Positions 50,941 to 59,336 of a stretch of 64,000 bases of DNA are shown here, one piece after another; within the stretch, counting starts at the first letter, position 1, and each line of letters starts with the position of its first letter. Under the pieces are notes generated by a model. That model did not search any database, had not been told where the DNA came from, and worked only from the letters and a program-made list of their open reading frames with translations. The position numbers and the translations under genes were made by a program. Source of the stretch: Nonomuraea sp. PA05 (GTDB lineage: Bacteria > Actinomycetota > Actinomycetes > Streptosporangiales > Streptosporangiaceae); assembly GCF_008086045.1 (NCBI RefSeq), contig NZ_VSEY01000016.1:62001-126000 (forward strand), written 5' to 3'.

Positions 50941-53900
50941 CACCGGCGCCCACCCCAGAACCCCTTGCCCCGCCGCCGACGCCCCGCCCAAGCCCTCGTG
51001 CCCCGCCGCCAACGCCCCGCCCAAGCCCTCGTGCCCCGCCGCCAACGCCCGCCCGAGCGCGTCCTCCCCCGACGAGAGGGCCCGTCCAAGGGCATCCTCG
51101 CCCGAGGCCAGCGCCCGTCCAAGGGCATCCTCGCCCGAGGCCAGCGCCCGTCCAAGGGCGTCGTCTCCCGAGGTCAGCGCCCGCTCGAAGCGCTCCTCCC
51201 CGAGCGCCGCCCGCAGTCGCGCCGAGGCCCGTTCCACGTCCAGCCGCTCACCCGGCGGCAGCGGCGCCCCCACCGACCGCCGCAGCGCCGTCGCCGCCCC
51301 CAGCAGCCGCCCCGCCTCGACCGGCCACTCCCCGCCGCACAGCGACAGGGCCCCGGCCAGCCCTTCCAGCGCCAGCGCCACTGCCCGGGGGTCGCCGCTG
51401 GCCCGCGCGGCGGCGTACCCCTCCCGGTGCCGGGCCAGCGCCGTCTCCACGTCGCCGCGCTGCTCGGCGGCGAAGCCGAGCTCCGCCATGATGAACGCGA
51501 TCCCGGGCGTCCCCCGCACCTGCCGCAGCCAGTCCAGCACGGGCAGCAGGTACGACTCCGCCTCCTCGTAGCGTCCCCGCCGCCGGGCGCTCATGGCCAG
51601 GCCGAGCAGCGCGTTCTCCTCGGCGGGCATGGACGACTGCTCGACCGCCAGCGCCCTGGCCCGCTCGTGGTAGTCGTCGGCCAGCTCGTAGTCCCCGCCG
51701 AGCAGCGCGATCCGGCCCAGGGCCGCCAGCTTGAACGACACCTCGAACCCCAGCTCCTCGGCCAGCCGCAGCCCCTCCTCCCGCAGCCGCGCGCACCTCG
51801 CGTAGTCGCCGCGCACCTCGGCCACCCGGTCCAGCACGTCCATGGCCTCGATCTGCCCCCACCCGTCGCCCAGCTCCCTGAACAGCGCCAGCCCCCGCTC
51901 CCCGTCGCGTTCCATCGCCGTCAGGTCGCCGCGTCCGACGGCGAGCTTGGCCCGCAGGCACAGGGCCGCCGCGACACCCCACCGGTCGCCCAGCGCCTCG
52001 AACGCCGCCAGCGCCCGGTCCGCGGCCGCCTCGTGCGCCCGCCGGTCGCCGTACGCCCAGCGCACGTGGCTCAGCAGCCAGTCGGCCAGCGCCGCCCCCG
52101 CGGGGTCGAGCTCGTCCCTGCGCACCGGCGTGCCGGGCCCGCCGATCAGCAACTCGACGGCCGCCAGCCAGACGGACGCCCTGGCGGCCTCGCCTCCCAT
52201 GCCCGCCGCCCGGGCCGCCTCACCGCCCACGGCCGACGCCCCGACAGCCTCGCCTCCCGTCTGCACACCGAGAGCACCGCGCAGGGCGCGCCTGGCCTCC
52301 CGCAGCCGCCCCCGCAGGATCCAGTACCAGCTCAACGCGTTGACCAGCCGCAACGGCTCCGGCCCCGTCAGCGCGAGCCGCAGGTTGCCGCTCTCCGCGT
52401 CGAGCCGGGCCAGCCACTCCCGCTGCCGGGGCCCCTTCACCTCGGCACGCTCGGCCAGCGCCGTGTAGTACCGCGCGTGCCGCTCCTCGGCCAGCCCCCG
52501 CTCCCCCGCCTCGGCCAGCCGCTCCTGACAGTACGCGGCCACCGACTCCAGCAGCCGGTACCGCTGCGAGCCGTCCCCCGACGGCACCCGTACCACCAGC
52601 GACCGGTCCACCAGCCGGGCCAGCAGGTCGAGCACGTCCAGTCCAGGCTCGGCGCAGATCTCCTCCGCCGCCTCCAGCGTGCAGCCGCCGGCGTGCACGG
52701 CCAGCCGCCGCAGCACCACCCGCTCCTCGTCGGGCAGCAACTCCCAGCTCCAGTCGATCATCGCCCGGAGCGTGCGCTGCCGTGCGGGGGCGTCCCGCAT
52801 CCCTGCGCTGAGCAGCCGGAAACGATCGTCGAGCCGGTCGGCCAGCTCCTCCACGCCGAGCGCCCGCACCCGGGTGGCGGCCAGCTCCAGCGCCAGGGGG
52901 ATGCCGTCGAGCCGCCGGCAGATGGTGGCCACCGTCTCGCTGGGCTCGACGTTCGCGCGGGCCGTGAACAGCCGGACGGCGTCGGGCTCGGGCAGCGGCG
53001 GCACCACCCGTACGCGCTCGCCCGTCACCCCGAGCGGCTCCTGGCTGGTGGCCAGCACACGCAGCCCTGGAGCGGCCCGCAGCAGGCCCGGCACCAGCGC
53101 GGCCACCGCGCCGACCACGTGCTCGCAGTTGTCCAGCACGAGCAGCACGCGCTTGCCCGCCACCACCCCGGCCAGCCGGTCGGGCAGCGGGACGGTCGCG
53201 TCGTCGCGCACCCCGAGCACGGCCGCCACCGCCTCCGCCGGATCCACCGCCCCGGCCAGCTCGACCAGCCACACCCCATCACCCGCCCCACCACTCCCGG
53301 AGCCGCGCGCCACCTCGGCGGCTGCCGCCAGCGCGAGCCGCGTCTTGCCCACGCCACCCGGCCCCGTGAGCGTCACCAGCCGTGAGCCGCCCAGTTCCGC
53401 GCGCACCCCGGCCAGCTCGACCTCCCGCCCGATCAACGAGGTCACAGGCGCGGGCAGGTTGGTGGGCGGCGCGGCGGGCGGTCCGAGCCCAGGCTCCTGC
53501 CGCAGCAGCGCCTCGTACAGCGCCGCCGTCTCCGGCGCGGGATCCACCCCCAGCTCCTCGGCCAGCCGCTCCCGCAAGCCCTGGTAAGCCGCCAGCGCCT
53601 CCCCCTGCCGCCCGCCCCGGTACAGCGCCGTCATGTGCGCGGCCACGAGCCGCTCGCGCAGCGGGTGCCGGGCCACCAGGTCGCCCAGCTCCACGGGCTC
53701 GCCCAGCGCGAGCCGCACCTCGGCCTGCTCCTCCAGCGCAGAAAGCCGCAGGTCGGAGAGCCGGTCGGCCTCGGCGCGGGCGAAGCCGAAGCCGGTGAAG
53801 TCGGCGTAGGCGGCTCCGCGCCACAGCCCGAGCGCCTCCTCCAGTTCGGCCGCCCGCACGACGGGGTCGGGAGACCGCCGGGCGACGAGCGCGCGGAACC

Positions 53901-54186
53901 GCTCGGCGTCGCAGTCGAAGCCCGCCAGCCGGTATCCGGCCGGTTCGAGCAGGATCGTGCCGGGCCCGCCGAGCGCGCGGCGGAGCTGGGAGACGCGGGC
54001 CTGGAGGGTGCCGAGCGGGGTCGGCCGCCCCCACAGGTCCTCGATCAGCCGGTCGGCGGAGACGGGCCCGCCGCCGTACGCGAGCAGCGCGGCCAGCAGC
54101 CCCCGCACCTTGGCCTCGGCCACCCGTACGGGCGAGCCGTCGTCCGTACGGACCTCCAGCGGCCCGAGCACCCCGATAAGCACCAC
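50797..54186 (-). CDS. BTAD/SARP-type regulator with NB-ARC ATPase and TPR-like repeats
   Basis: A 1129-residue AfsR/SARP-like regulator. Layout: OmpR-type DNA-binding domain (about 1-95, GPLEVRTDDG, SADRLIEDLWG); BTAD helical domain (about 95-240, ending ELGVDPAPETAALYEALL); NB-ARC ATPase with Walker A LTGPGGVGKTRLALAA near residue 280 and VLLVLDNCEH near 355; a helical ARC region; then TPR-like helices to about residue 990. The C-terminus is an eight-fold 11-residue repeat. The final 39 residues lie wholly antisense to the kinase gene, suggesting loss of an earlier stop. Such proteins activate antibiotic or developmental genes. Start is GTG 54186 or 54183. Confidence 0.88.
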   Translation of the reverse strand: MVLIGVLGPLEVRTDDGSPVRVAEAKVRGLLAALLAYGGGPVSADRLIEDLWGRPTPLGTLQARVSQLRRALGGPGTILLEPAGYRLAGFDCDAERFRALVARRSPDPVVRAAELEEALGLWRGAAYADFTGFGFARAEADRLSDLRLSALEEQAEVRLALGEPVELGDLVARHPLRERLVAAHMTALYRGGRQGEALAAYQGLRERLAEELGVDPAPETAALYEALLRQEPGLGPPAAPPTNLPAPVTSLIGREVELAGVRAELGGSRLVTLTGPGGVGKTRLALAAAAEVARGSGSGGAGDGVWLVELAGAVDPAEAVAAVLGVRDDATVPLPDRLAGVVAGKRVLLVLDNCEHVVGAVAALVPGLLRAAPGLRVLATSQEPLGVTGERVRVVPPLPEPDAVRLFTARANVEPSETVATICRRLDGIPLALELAATRVRALGVEELADRLDDRFRLLSAGMRDAPARQRTLRAMIDWSWELLPDEERVVLRRLAVHAGGCTLEAAEEICAEPGLDVLDLLARLVDRSLVVRVPSGDGSQRYRLLESVAAYCQERLAEAGERGLAEERHARYYTALAERAEVKGPRQREWLARLDAESGNLRLALTGPEPLRLVNALSWYWILRGRLREARRALRGALGVQTGGEAVGASAVGGEAARAAGMGGEAARASVWLAAVELLIGGPGTPVRRDELDPAGAALADWLLSHVRWAYGDRRAHEAAADRALAAFEALGDRWGVAAALCLRAKLAVGRGDLTAMERDGERGLALFRELGDGWGQIEAMDVLDRVAEVRGDYARCARLREEGLRLAEELGFEVSFKLAALGRIALLGGDYELADDYHERARALAVEQSSMPAEENALLGLAMSARRRGRYEEAESYLLPVLDWLRQVRGTPGIAFIMAELGFAAEQRGDVETALARHREGYAAARASGDPRAVALALEGLAGALSLCGGEWPVEAGRLLGAATALRRSVGAPLPPGERLDVERASARLRAALGEERFERALTSGDDALGRALASGEDALGRALASGEDALGRALSSGEDALGRALAAGHEGLGGALAAGHEGLGGASAAGQGVLGWAPVSGKRELGDHLPGALIGRSRVEPAAQRLHPLGHPDQPEPAAEPRHPRI
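50917..51180 (-). repeat. 33-bp tandem repeat encoding the BTAD regulator tail
   Basis: Eight consecutive 33-base units encode 11-residue repeats of the form ALaSGeDALGR, becoming ALAAGHEGLGG and then divergent units near the C-terminus. The best-conserved units lie around 51070-51170, with near-identical adjacent copies. The first 24 bases of the array overlap the end of the kinase gene. Confidence 0.85.
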
Positions 54187-54249
54187 ACCAGGAGCAACCC
54201 GCAGCGGACCCGAAGGATTTCCGAAGCGCCCCGCCCGAGGCTGGAGCAC

Positions 54250-55107
54250 ATGAGCGAAGTGACAGTTGTGGGGCTCGGCCCGATGGGCGCGAAGATGGCC
54301 GAGACGTTCCTGGCCGCAGGGCATCAGGTCAAGGTGTGGAACCGTACGGCGAGCAAGGCAGACCCCTTGGTCGCCCAGGGCGCGGGGCGGGCGGCGTCGG
54401 CCGCGGACGGCGATCTCCTGGTGGTCAGCCAGATCAGCTACCAGGCCATGTACGACAGCCTCGGCGACGCCGGGCTGGACGGGAAGGTGGTGGTCAACCT
54501 CAGCTCGGGCGCGCCCGACGAGCTGCGCGAGGCGGCGCGGTGGGTGGCGGAGCGCGGCGGCACGCTGATCACGGCGGGCATCATGGTGCCGCCGCCCGGG
54601 ATCGGGCAGCCGGGCGCGTACAGCTTCTACAGCGGCCCCGAGGACGTGCTGGACCGGCACAGGGCGACGCTGGAGGCCCTCGGCGGCGTCACCTACGTGG
54701 GGACGGACGCCGGGCTGGCGATGATGTACTACCAGTCCCTGCTGCTGATCTTCTGGTCCAGCCTGACCAGCCACATGCACGCCATGGCCCTGATGGGCAC
54801 GGCCGGGGTGTCGCCGATGGAGTTCCTGCCGTTCGCGCGGGAGACGTTCAGCCAGCTCGGCGGTGACGGGCCGATGGGCTACGCCAAGATCCTGGCGGAG
54901 GAGACGGCGGCGGGCGCCCACCCGGGCGGGGAGAACTCCCTGCACATGCAGGCCGTCGGCCTCGGCCACGCGGTGGAGGCGCTGGCGGCGGCGGGGGTGG
55001 AGACCACGGTGCCGGAGGCGCTGCTGCGGCTGTTCGAGCGCGCGGACGCCGAGGGCCGGGGCGGCGAGGGCCTCGGCACCGTGATCGAGAGCATCAAGAA
55101 GCCCTAA
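54250..55107 (+). CDS. Imine-reductase-like NAD(P)-dependent oxidoreductase (beta-hydroxyacid dehydrogenase superfamily)
   Basis: A 285-residue protein: an N-terminal Rossmann domain (VTVVGLGPMGAKMAETF, WNRTASKAD) and a C-terminal helical domain. GIMVPPPGIGQPGAYSFYSG and MALMGTAGVSPMEFLPFA resemble imine reductases more than classical 3-hydroxyisobutyrate dehydrogenases. At the position usually holding the proton-donor Asp/Tyr in those enzymes the helix reads LAMMYYQSLL, offering a Tyr. It would reduce imines or 2-hydroxyacids; the substrate is unknown. The start ATG has GGAG three bases upstream. It diverges from the BTAD regulator, which may control it. Confidence 0.78.
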   Translation: MSEVTVVGLGPMGAKMAETFLAAGHQVKVWNRTASKADPLVAQGAGRAASAADGDLLVVSQISYQAMYDSLGDAGLDGKVVVNLSSGAPDELREAARWVAERGGTLITAGIMVPPPGIGQPGAYSFYSGPEDVLDRHRATLEALGGVTYVGTDAGLAMMYYQSLLLIFWSSLTSHMHAMALMGTAGVSPMEFLPFARETFSQLGGDGPMGYAKILAEETAAGAHPGGENSLHMQAVGLGHAVEALAAAGVETTVPEALLRLFERADAEGRGGEGLGTVIESIKKP

Positions 55108-56495
55108 TGATTGGCCAGGAAGGCGAGCAGGTCCTGCCGGGTGATCAGCCCGGCGGGCTTGCCGTCTTCCAGCACAACCGCCGCATCCGCCTTCTCCAGC
55201 GCTTCCACCGCACGCGCCACAGGTTCACCATTGCCGATCGTGGGTAGCGGCGCGGACATGTGATCGGAGATCGGATCGTCGGAGGAGAGCCTGCCGTGGT
55301 AGAGGGCTTCGAGGAGGTCGCGCTCGACGATGGAGCCGATCACCTCCGCCGCCATGACGGGCGGCTCCTCCTTCATGACCGGAAGCTGGGACACCGAGTA
55401 CTCGCGCATGATCGCGATGGCGGTGCCGACCGACTCGTGCGGGTGCACGTGCACGAACTCCGGCAGCCCAGGCCCCTTGCGCGCCAGCACGTCGCCGACC
55501 AGCCCCTCGTCGGAACCGGTGGTCAGGAACCCGTAGTCGGCCATCCAGTCGTCGTTGAAGATCTTCGACAGGTAGCCGCGGCCGCCGTCGGGCAGCAGCA
55601 CGACCACCAGGTCGTCGGGCGCCGCCTTGGCCGCGACCTGCAGCGCCGCCACGACCGCCATCCCGCACGAGCCGCCGACCAGCAGCCCCTCCTCGCGCGC
55701 CAGGCGGCGCGTCATGTTGAAGGAGTCCTTGTCGGACACCGCGATGATCTCGTCGCAGATCTCGGTGTCGTACGTGGCCGGCCAGATGTCCTCGCCGACG
55801 CCCTCCACGAGGTACGGGCGGCCGGACCCGCCGGAGTAGACCGAGCCCTCGGGGTCGGCTCCGATGATCTTCACGCGCCCGCCGGAGACCTCCTTGAGGT
55901 AGCGCCCGGTGCCGCTGATCGTGCCGCCGGTGCCGATGCCCGCCACGAAGTGCGTGATCCTGCCGTCGGTCTGCTCCCACAGCTCGGGGCCGGTGGAGTG
56001 GTAGTGCGAGTCGGGGTTGTTGACGTTGGAGTACTGGTCGGGCTTCCAGGCGCCGGGCACCTCGCGGGCCAGGCGGTCGGAGACCGAGTAGTAGGAGTCG
56101 GGGTGGTCGGGCGAGACGGCCGTCGGGCAGACCACGACCTCGGCGCCGTACGCCCGCAGCACCGCGATCTTGTCCTGGGCCACCTTGTCGGGCACCACGA
56201 ACAGGCACCGGTAGCCCTTCCGCTGGGCCACGATGGCCAGCCCCACCCCGGTGTTGCCGGAGGTCGGCTCCACGATCACGCCACCGGGACGCAGCTCGCC
56301 GGACTTCTCCGCGGCCTCGATCATGCGAACCGCGATGCGGTCTTTGACCGATCCGCCCGGGTTGAAGTACTCGACCTTGGCCAGCAGCTGGCCCGACACT
56401 CCCGCGTTGACTTTGTGCAGCCGGACGAGCGGAGTGTTCCCCATGAGGTCGACGAGGGAATCGTAAACGCGCACCGAGGTTTTCACCTTCTTCAC
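55104..56495 (-). CDS. cbs: Cystathionine beta-synthase (PLP domain plus CBS pair)
   Basis: A 463-residue enzyme. The fold-type II PLP domain shows GNTPLVRLHKV, the Schiff-base Lys in NPGGSVKDRIAVRM near residue 51, PTSGNTGVGLA, and the phosphate loop GIGTGGTISGTGRYLK. Residues 340-463 form two CBS motifs (VSQLPVMKEE, DLLEALYHGR; AVVLEDGKPAGLITRQDLL) as in bacterial CBS. It condenses serine and homocysteine to cystathionine, the first step of transsulfuration to cysteine. The GTG at 56495 lacks a ribosome site; a GTG seven codons later has AAGAAGG upstream and may be the real start. It ends four bases within the 3' end of the imine-reductase-like gene. Confidence 0.95.
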   Translation of the reverse strand: MKKVKTSVRVYDSLVDLMGNTPLVRLHKVNAGVSGQLLAKVEYFNPGGSVKDRIAVRMIEAAEKSGELRPGGVIVEPTSGNTGVGLAIVAQRKGYRCLFVVPDKVAQDKIAVLRAYGAEVVVCPTAVSPDHPDSYYSVSDRLAREVPGAWKPDQYSNVNNPDSHYHSTGPELWEQTDGRITHFVAGIGTGGTISGTGRYLKEVSGGRVKIIGADPEGSVYSGGSGRPYLVEGVGEDIWPATYDTEICDEIIAVSDKDSFNMTRRLAREEGLLVGGSCGMAVVAALQVAAKAAPDDLVVVLLPDGGRGYLSKIFNDDWMADYGFLTTGSDEGLVGDVLARKGPGLPEFVHVHPHESVGTAIAIMREYSVSQLPVMKEEPPVMAAEVIGSIVERDLLEALYHGRLSSDDPISDHMSAPLPTIGNGEPVARAVEALEKADAAVVLEDGKPAGLITRQDLLAFLANH

Positions 56496-56602
56496 CGAAG
56501 CTTGGTCAGCTTGCCAACGGCCGAGATCCAGTGGGGGTGGCAGGCCCTCGGCTAGTTACTAGGAGAAACGCTACCGCCGAGTTGGACCGAGGAGGCACGT
56601 AC

Positions 56603-57586
56603 GTGGTCTGGGCAGCTGGTATGGCGCGCGCGGCGCGGAGGATCGCGACAGCGGCGGCGCTCGGAGGCGGCGGGCTGACGGCTCTGGGAGCCACGGCCTA
56701 CGGCCTGCTGATCGCGGAGGGACTGCTCGCCCGCAAGGCGATCGGCCAGCCACACGGCCTGGACGGGCCGCCCTCCGACGGCGTGTACGGCGAGTTCCCC
56801 GCAGAGCCGATCAAGATGGCCATGCTCGGCGACTCCACCTCCGTGGGACTGGGTGTCACCGACCCCGCCAAGACCCCCGCCGTGCTGCTGGCCAACGGCC
56901 TGGCCGCCGTCGCCGAGCGGCCGGTGCGCCTGGTGGTGGCGGGCAAGTCCGGCGCTCCATCGGCGGAGCTGGGCGAGCAGGTGGATGTGGCACTCGCCAT
57001 GGAGCCCGACGTCGTGGTGATCTTCGTGGGGGCCAACGACATCATCACGCAGACGCCGCCCGCGATCGCCGTACGGCATCTGACCAAGGCCGTGCGGCGG
57101 CTGCGGGACGCCGGCGTGGAGGTGATCGTGGGCACCTGCCCCGACCTCGGCACGGTGCGGCCCATCGCGCAGCCGCTGCGCTGGGTGACGCGGCGATGGA
57201 GCCGGCAGCTCGCGGCGGCGCAGACGGTGGCGGTGGTGGACGCGGGCGGCCGTACGGTGGCGTTCGCCGACGTCCTGGGCCCGGAGTTCGACACAAATCC
57301 GACAGAAATGTTCGGACCCGATCGTTTCCATCCATCTGACCGAGGTTACGCGCAGGCTGCTTACGCGGTGCTACCGTCGGTGTGCGCTGCGTTGGGGCTG
57401 TGGCCTGAGCCGCGGCCCGCACGCGACGAAGCTCTGCAACCGATCTACCTCGCGGCGGCTACGGCCGCGGAGGAGCCCGGCACCGAGGTCACCGCGACCC
57501 GGGTCGACGGGCGGGCGACGGGCCTGCACGGGAAGTGGGCGACGTTGTTCCGCCGCCGACTCGGCGAGGCAGTCAACGACACCTGA
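56603..57586 (+). CDS. SGNH/GDSL hydrolase, membrane-anchored or secreted
   Basis: A 327-residue protein. A hydrophobic N-terminal segment (about 15-38, ATAAALGGGGLTALGATAYGLLIAEG) is followed by the SGNH fold: block I with nucleophile Ser in MLGDSTSVGLG near residue 75, block III in FVGANDIITQTPP near 138, and the Asp/His pair in FGPDRFHPSDRGYAQAA near 238. Such enzymes deacylate lipids or wall glycans. The GTG start has GGAGG seven bases upstream. Next to cbs and a fadA-type thiolase, it matches the position of Rv1075c in mycobacteria. Substrate unknown. Confidence 0.88.
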   Translation: MVWAAGMARAARRIATAAALGGGGLTALGATAYGLLIAEGLLARKAIGQPHGLDGPPSDGVYGEFPAEPIKMAMLGDSTSVGLGVTDPAKTPAVLLANGLAAVAERPVRLVVAGKSGAPSAELGEQVDVALAMEPDVVVIFVGANDIITQTPPAIAVRHLTKAVRRLRDAGVEVIVGTCPDLGTVRPIAQPLRWVTRRWSRQLAAAQTVAVVDAGGRTVAFADVLGPEFDTNPTEMFGPDRFHPSDRGYAQAAYAVLPSVCAALGLWPEPRPARDEALQPIYLAAATAAEEPGTEVTATRVDGRATGLHGKWATLFRRRLGEAVNDT

Positions 57587-57655
57587 CGGCCGCACGCCTC
57601 AAGCCGGTCACTCTCCGCGCCGGAACCGTCACTCCCCCATCCTCTTTGGAGTGAA

Positions 57656-59005
57656 TTGCCCGTGCTCCGGCCCCTCTGGAAAACGTCCATCGCTCTCGCC
57701 GGAACCCTCGCCGCCACCGCCTGCTCCGGCAGCGACGCGGCCACCTCGAAGTTCCCGACCTGGCACAACGCCCAGGTCAACGCCGTCAGCCGGACGGCGG
57801 TAGCCGGCGGGGTCGTCGCCGTCACCTCCATGAAGCCCGACGGCGCCCTGGAGACCGTCGCCGTCAGCCTGCGCGACGGCAAGCGGCTCTGGGCCCACCC
57901 CGCCGCCATGGCCGGCCGCCTGCCCGGCATGGGCGTCTCCGCCCCCGCGATCGTGGAGACCCCCGCCAAGCAGAGCGTGGTCGTCGCGCTCGACCCGGGT
58001 AAGAAGGGCCGCTGGAACGCCACGCTCATCGCCCGCGACGCCCGCTCGGGGGCGCAGAAGTGGGCGCGGCCGATCCACTCCACGTTCGGGCCCCAGCGCT
58101 GCGGGCCGTACGTCTGCCTGTCCGAGCACACCGCCCTGGCCAAGGCCCGCATGGTGGTGCTCGACCCCATGACCGGCAAGCAGTTGTGGCAGCTGCCCGG
58201 CATCTCCGAGGTTGAGTGGTCGGATCAGAGCCGGGTCGTGCTGCTCAGGATGGCCGCCAACCCCATGATCGAGTCATACGAGGTCAGGACCGGCAAGCTG
58301 CAGTGGCAGCAGCCCATCGAGCAGGCACTCGGGCCCGGCATCGACCTGTCGGGCGGGTGGGCGTTCGGCGCCTCGGGCGATGACCTGGTCGGGTACGTCG
58401 CGCCGTACACGAACCCGCGGAGCAAGAAGGTCTCCACCTTCGGGCTGTTCTCCGTGGGGGTCGCCGACGGGACGATCAACTGGATGCGGCCCTCCGTCGT
58501 ACGCGTCTACCCGAGCGGCAACCCCGGCTTCGCCCCCGTCGTCCGGCCGGTCGACCAGCAGGGCGTCTACGGCGGGTTCGCCCGGCTCGACCCGGCCACC
58601 GGGCGCGTGGTCGGCCAGATCAGCTCCGCCGACGTGCCGGGCTCCGGCTGGTGGCTGGCCTTCCCCGACCGCATGGACAAGCTCGGCTTCCTCAAGCACA
58701 ACGCCAAGGGCACGGCCTTCGACGTCCCCTCGGGCCGGTCGGTGCCGGTGGAGGAGGAGCGCGGCTGGTCCTTCTGCGTCACCGACCCCAAGCCGCTGCC
58801 GCTGCGCGGGCAGCCGCCCGGCTTCTACTCGACGGCCGCCCTGTGCGAGTACGAGCTGGGCACCGGCAAGCGGGTCTCGCCCGTGTCGGTGCCGCCGCCG
58901 TGGTTCACCGGCAGCCAGGACGGGTGGCGGCTGTGGCGGGACGACAAGGGCGGCCTGCACGCCATCAACGACCACACGGCCACGGCGCCGGGAATGTACG
59001 GGTAA
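57656..59005 (+). CDS. Lipoprotein with PQQ-like beta-propeller
   Basis: A protein of about 449 residues. The signal peptide ends ATAC, a somewhat atypical lipobox with Cys near residue 23. The mature part has repeated strands with the pattern of PQQ-like propellers (LRDGKRLWAHP, DARSGAQKWARPI, MTGKQLWQLPG, VRTGKLQWQQPI, VADGTINWMRP), each ending in a Trp-containing blade motif. No dehydrogenase active-site residues are evident; it could be an assembly or binding lipoprotein like BamB-type propellers. The start is TTG 57656 or GTG 57662, both after GGAG. It follows the SGNH gene on the same strand. Confidence 0.78.
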   Translation: MPVLRPLWKTSIALAGTLAATACSGSDAATSKFPTWHNAQVNAVSRTAVAGGVVAVTSMKPDGALETVAVSLRDGKRLWAHPAAMAGRLPGMGVSAPAIVETPAKQSVVVALDPGKKGRWNATLIARDARSGAQKWARPIHSTFGPQRCGPYVCLSEHTALAKARMVVLDPMTGKQLWQLPGISEVEWSDQSRVVLLRMAANPMIESYEVRTGKLQWQQPIEQALGPGIDLSGGWAFGASGDDLVGYVAPYTNPRSKKVSTFGLFSVGVADGTINWMRPSVVRVYPSGNPGFAPVVRPVDQQGVYGGFARLDPATGRVVGQISSADVPGSGWWLAFPDRMDKLGFLKHNAKGTAFDVPSGRSVPVEEERGWSFCVTDPKPLPLRGQPPGFYSTAALCEYELGTGKRVSPVSVPPPWFTGSQDGWRLWRDDKGGLHAINDHTATAPGMYG

Positions 59006-59336
59006 GACGGTCGCGTCACGTCCGGCACGCACGCCTGTGACCGCGCCGGACGCATACCCCTGACGACCCGCACACACACCGCCTGCCCCGCGCCCACGCC
59101 GCCTGACGGCCCCGCGCCCTCACCCCGCCACCGCCTCGCGCGGACGCTGCGCCCGAGGCCGCCGCACGCACGTCCAAGGCTCGGGCCGCCGCCGCAGCCA
59201 GCGCTCCAGCATGGCACCCCGCAGAAGACCCCGCCGGAGTACGGCGGGTGAGCGGCGCCCCCAACCCCCGGGGCGGCGGGCCTTGCGCAAAGAACTGGAA
59301 TATAGTTCTACTATTAGCGCCGACAAAGGAGGGGCC
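59006..59336 (+). promoter_or_regulatory. 331-base intergenic region with hairpin and thiolase promoter region
   Basis: I see no gene in this stretch. It contains a hairpin CCCGCCG-GAGTA-CGGCGGG (59230-59248) and the thiolase promoter region. AGAACT and AGTTCT (59291-59309) form a perfect 6-bp inverted repeat with a seven-base spacer, typical of TetR-family operators on fatty-acid genes. TATAGT lies inside it and could be the -10 box. The remaining bases are GC-rich and without structure I can name. Confidence 0.5.

Noticed and set aside
50965..53385. 806-codon plus-strand frame opposite the BTAD regulator
   Set aside because: Gln/Arg/Pro/His-rich with no recognisable domain; it is the complement of the regulator coding sequence.
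50797..54969. Longer version of the BTAD regulator starting at 54969
   Set aside because: The extra 261 residues are antisense to the imine-reductase-like gene and lack any domain; the DNA-binding domain starts at the GTG near 54186.
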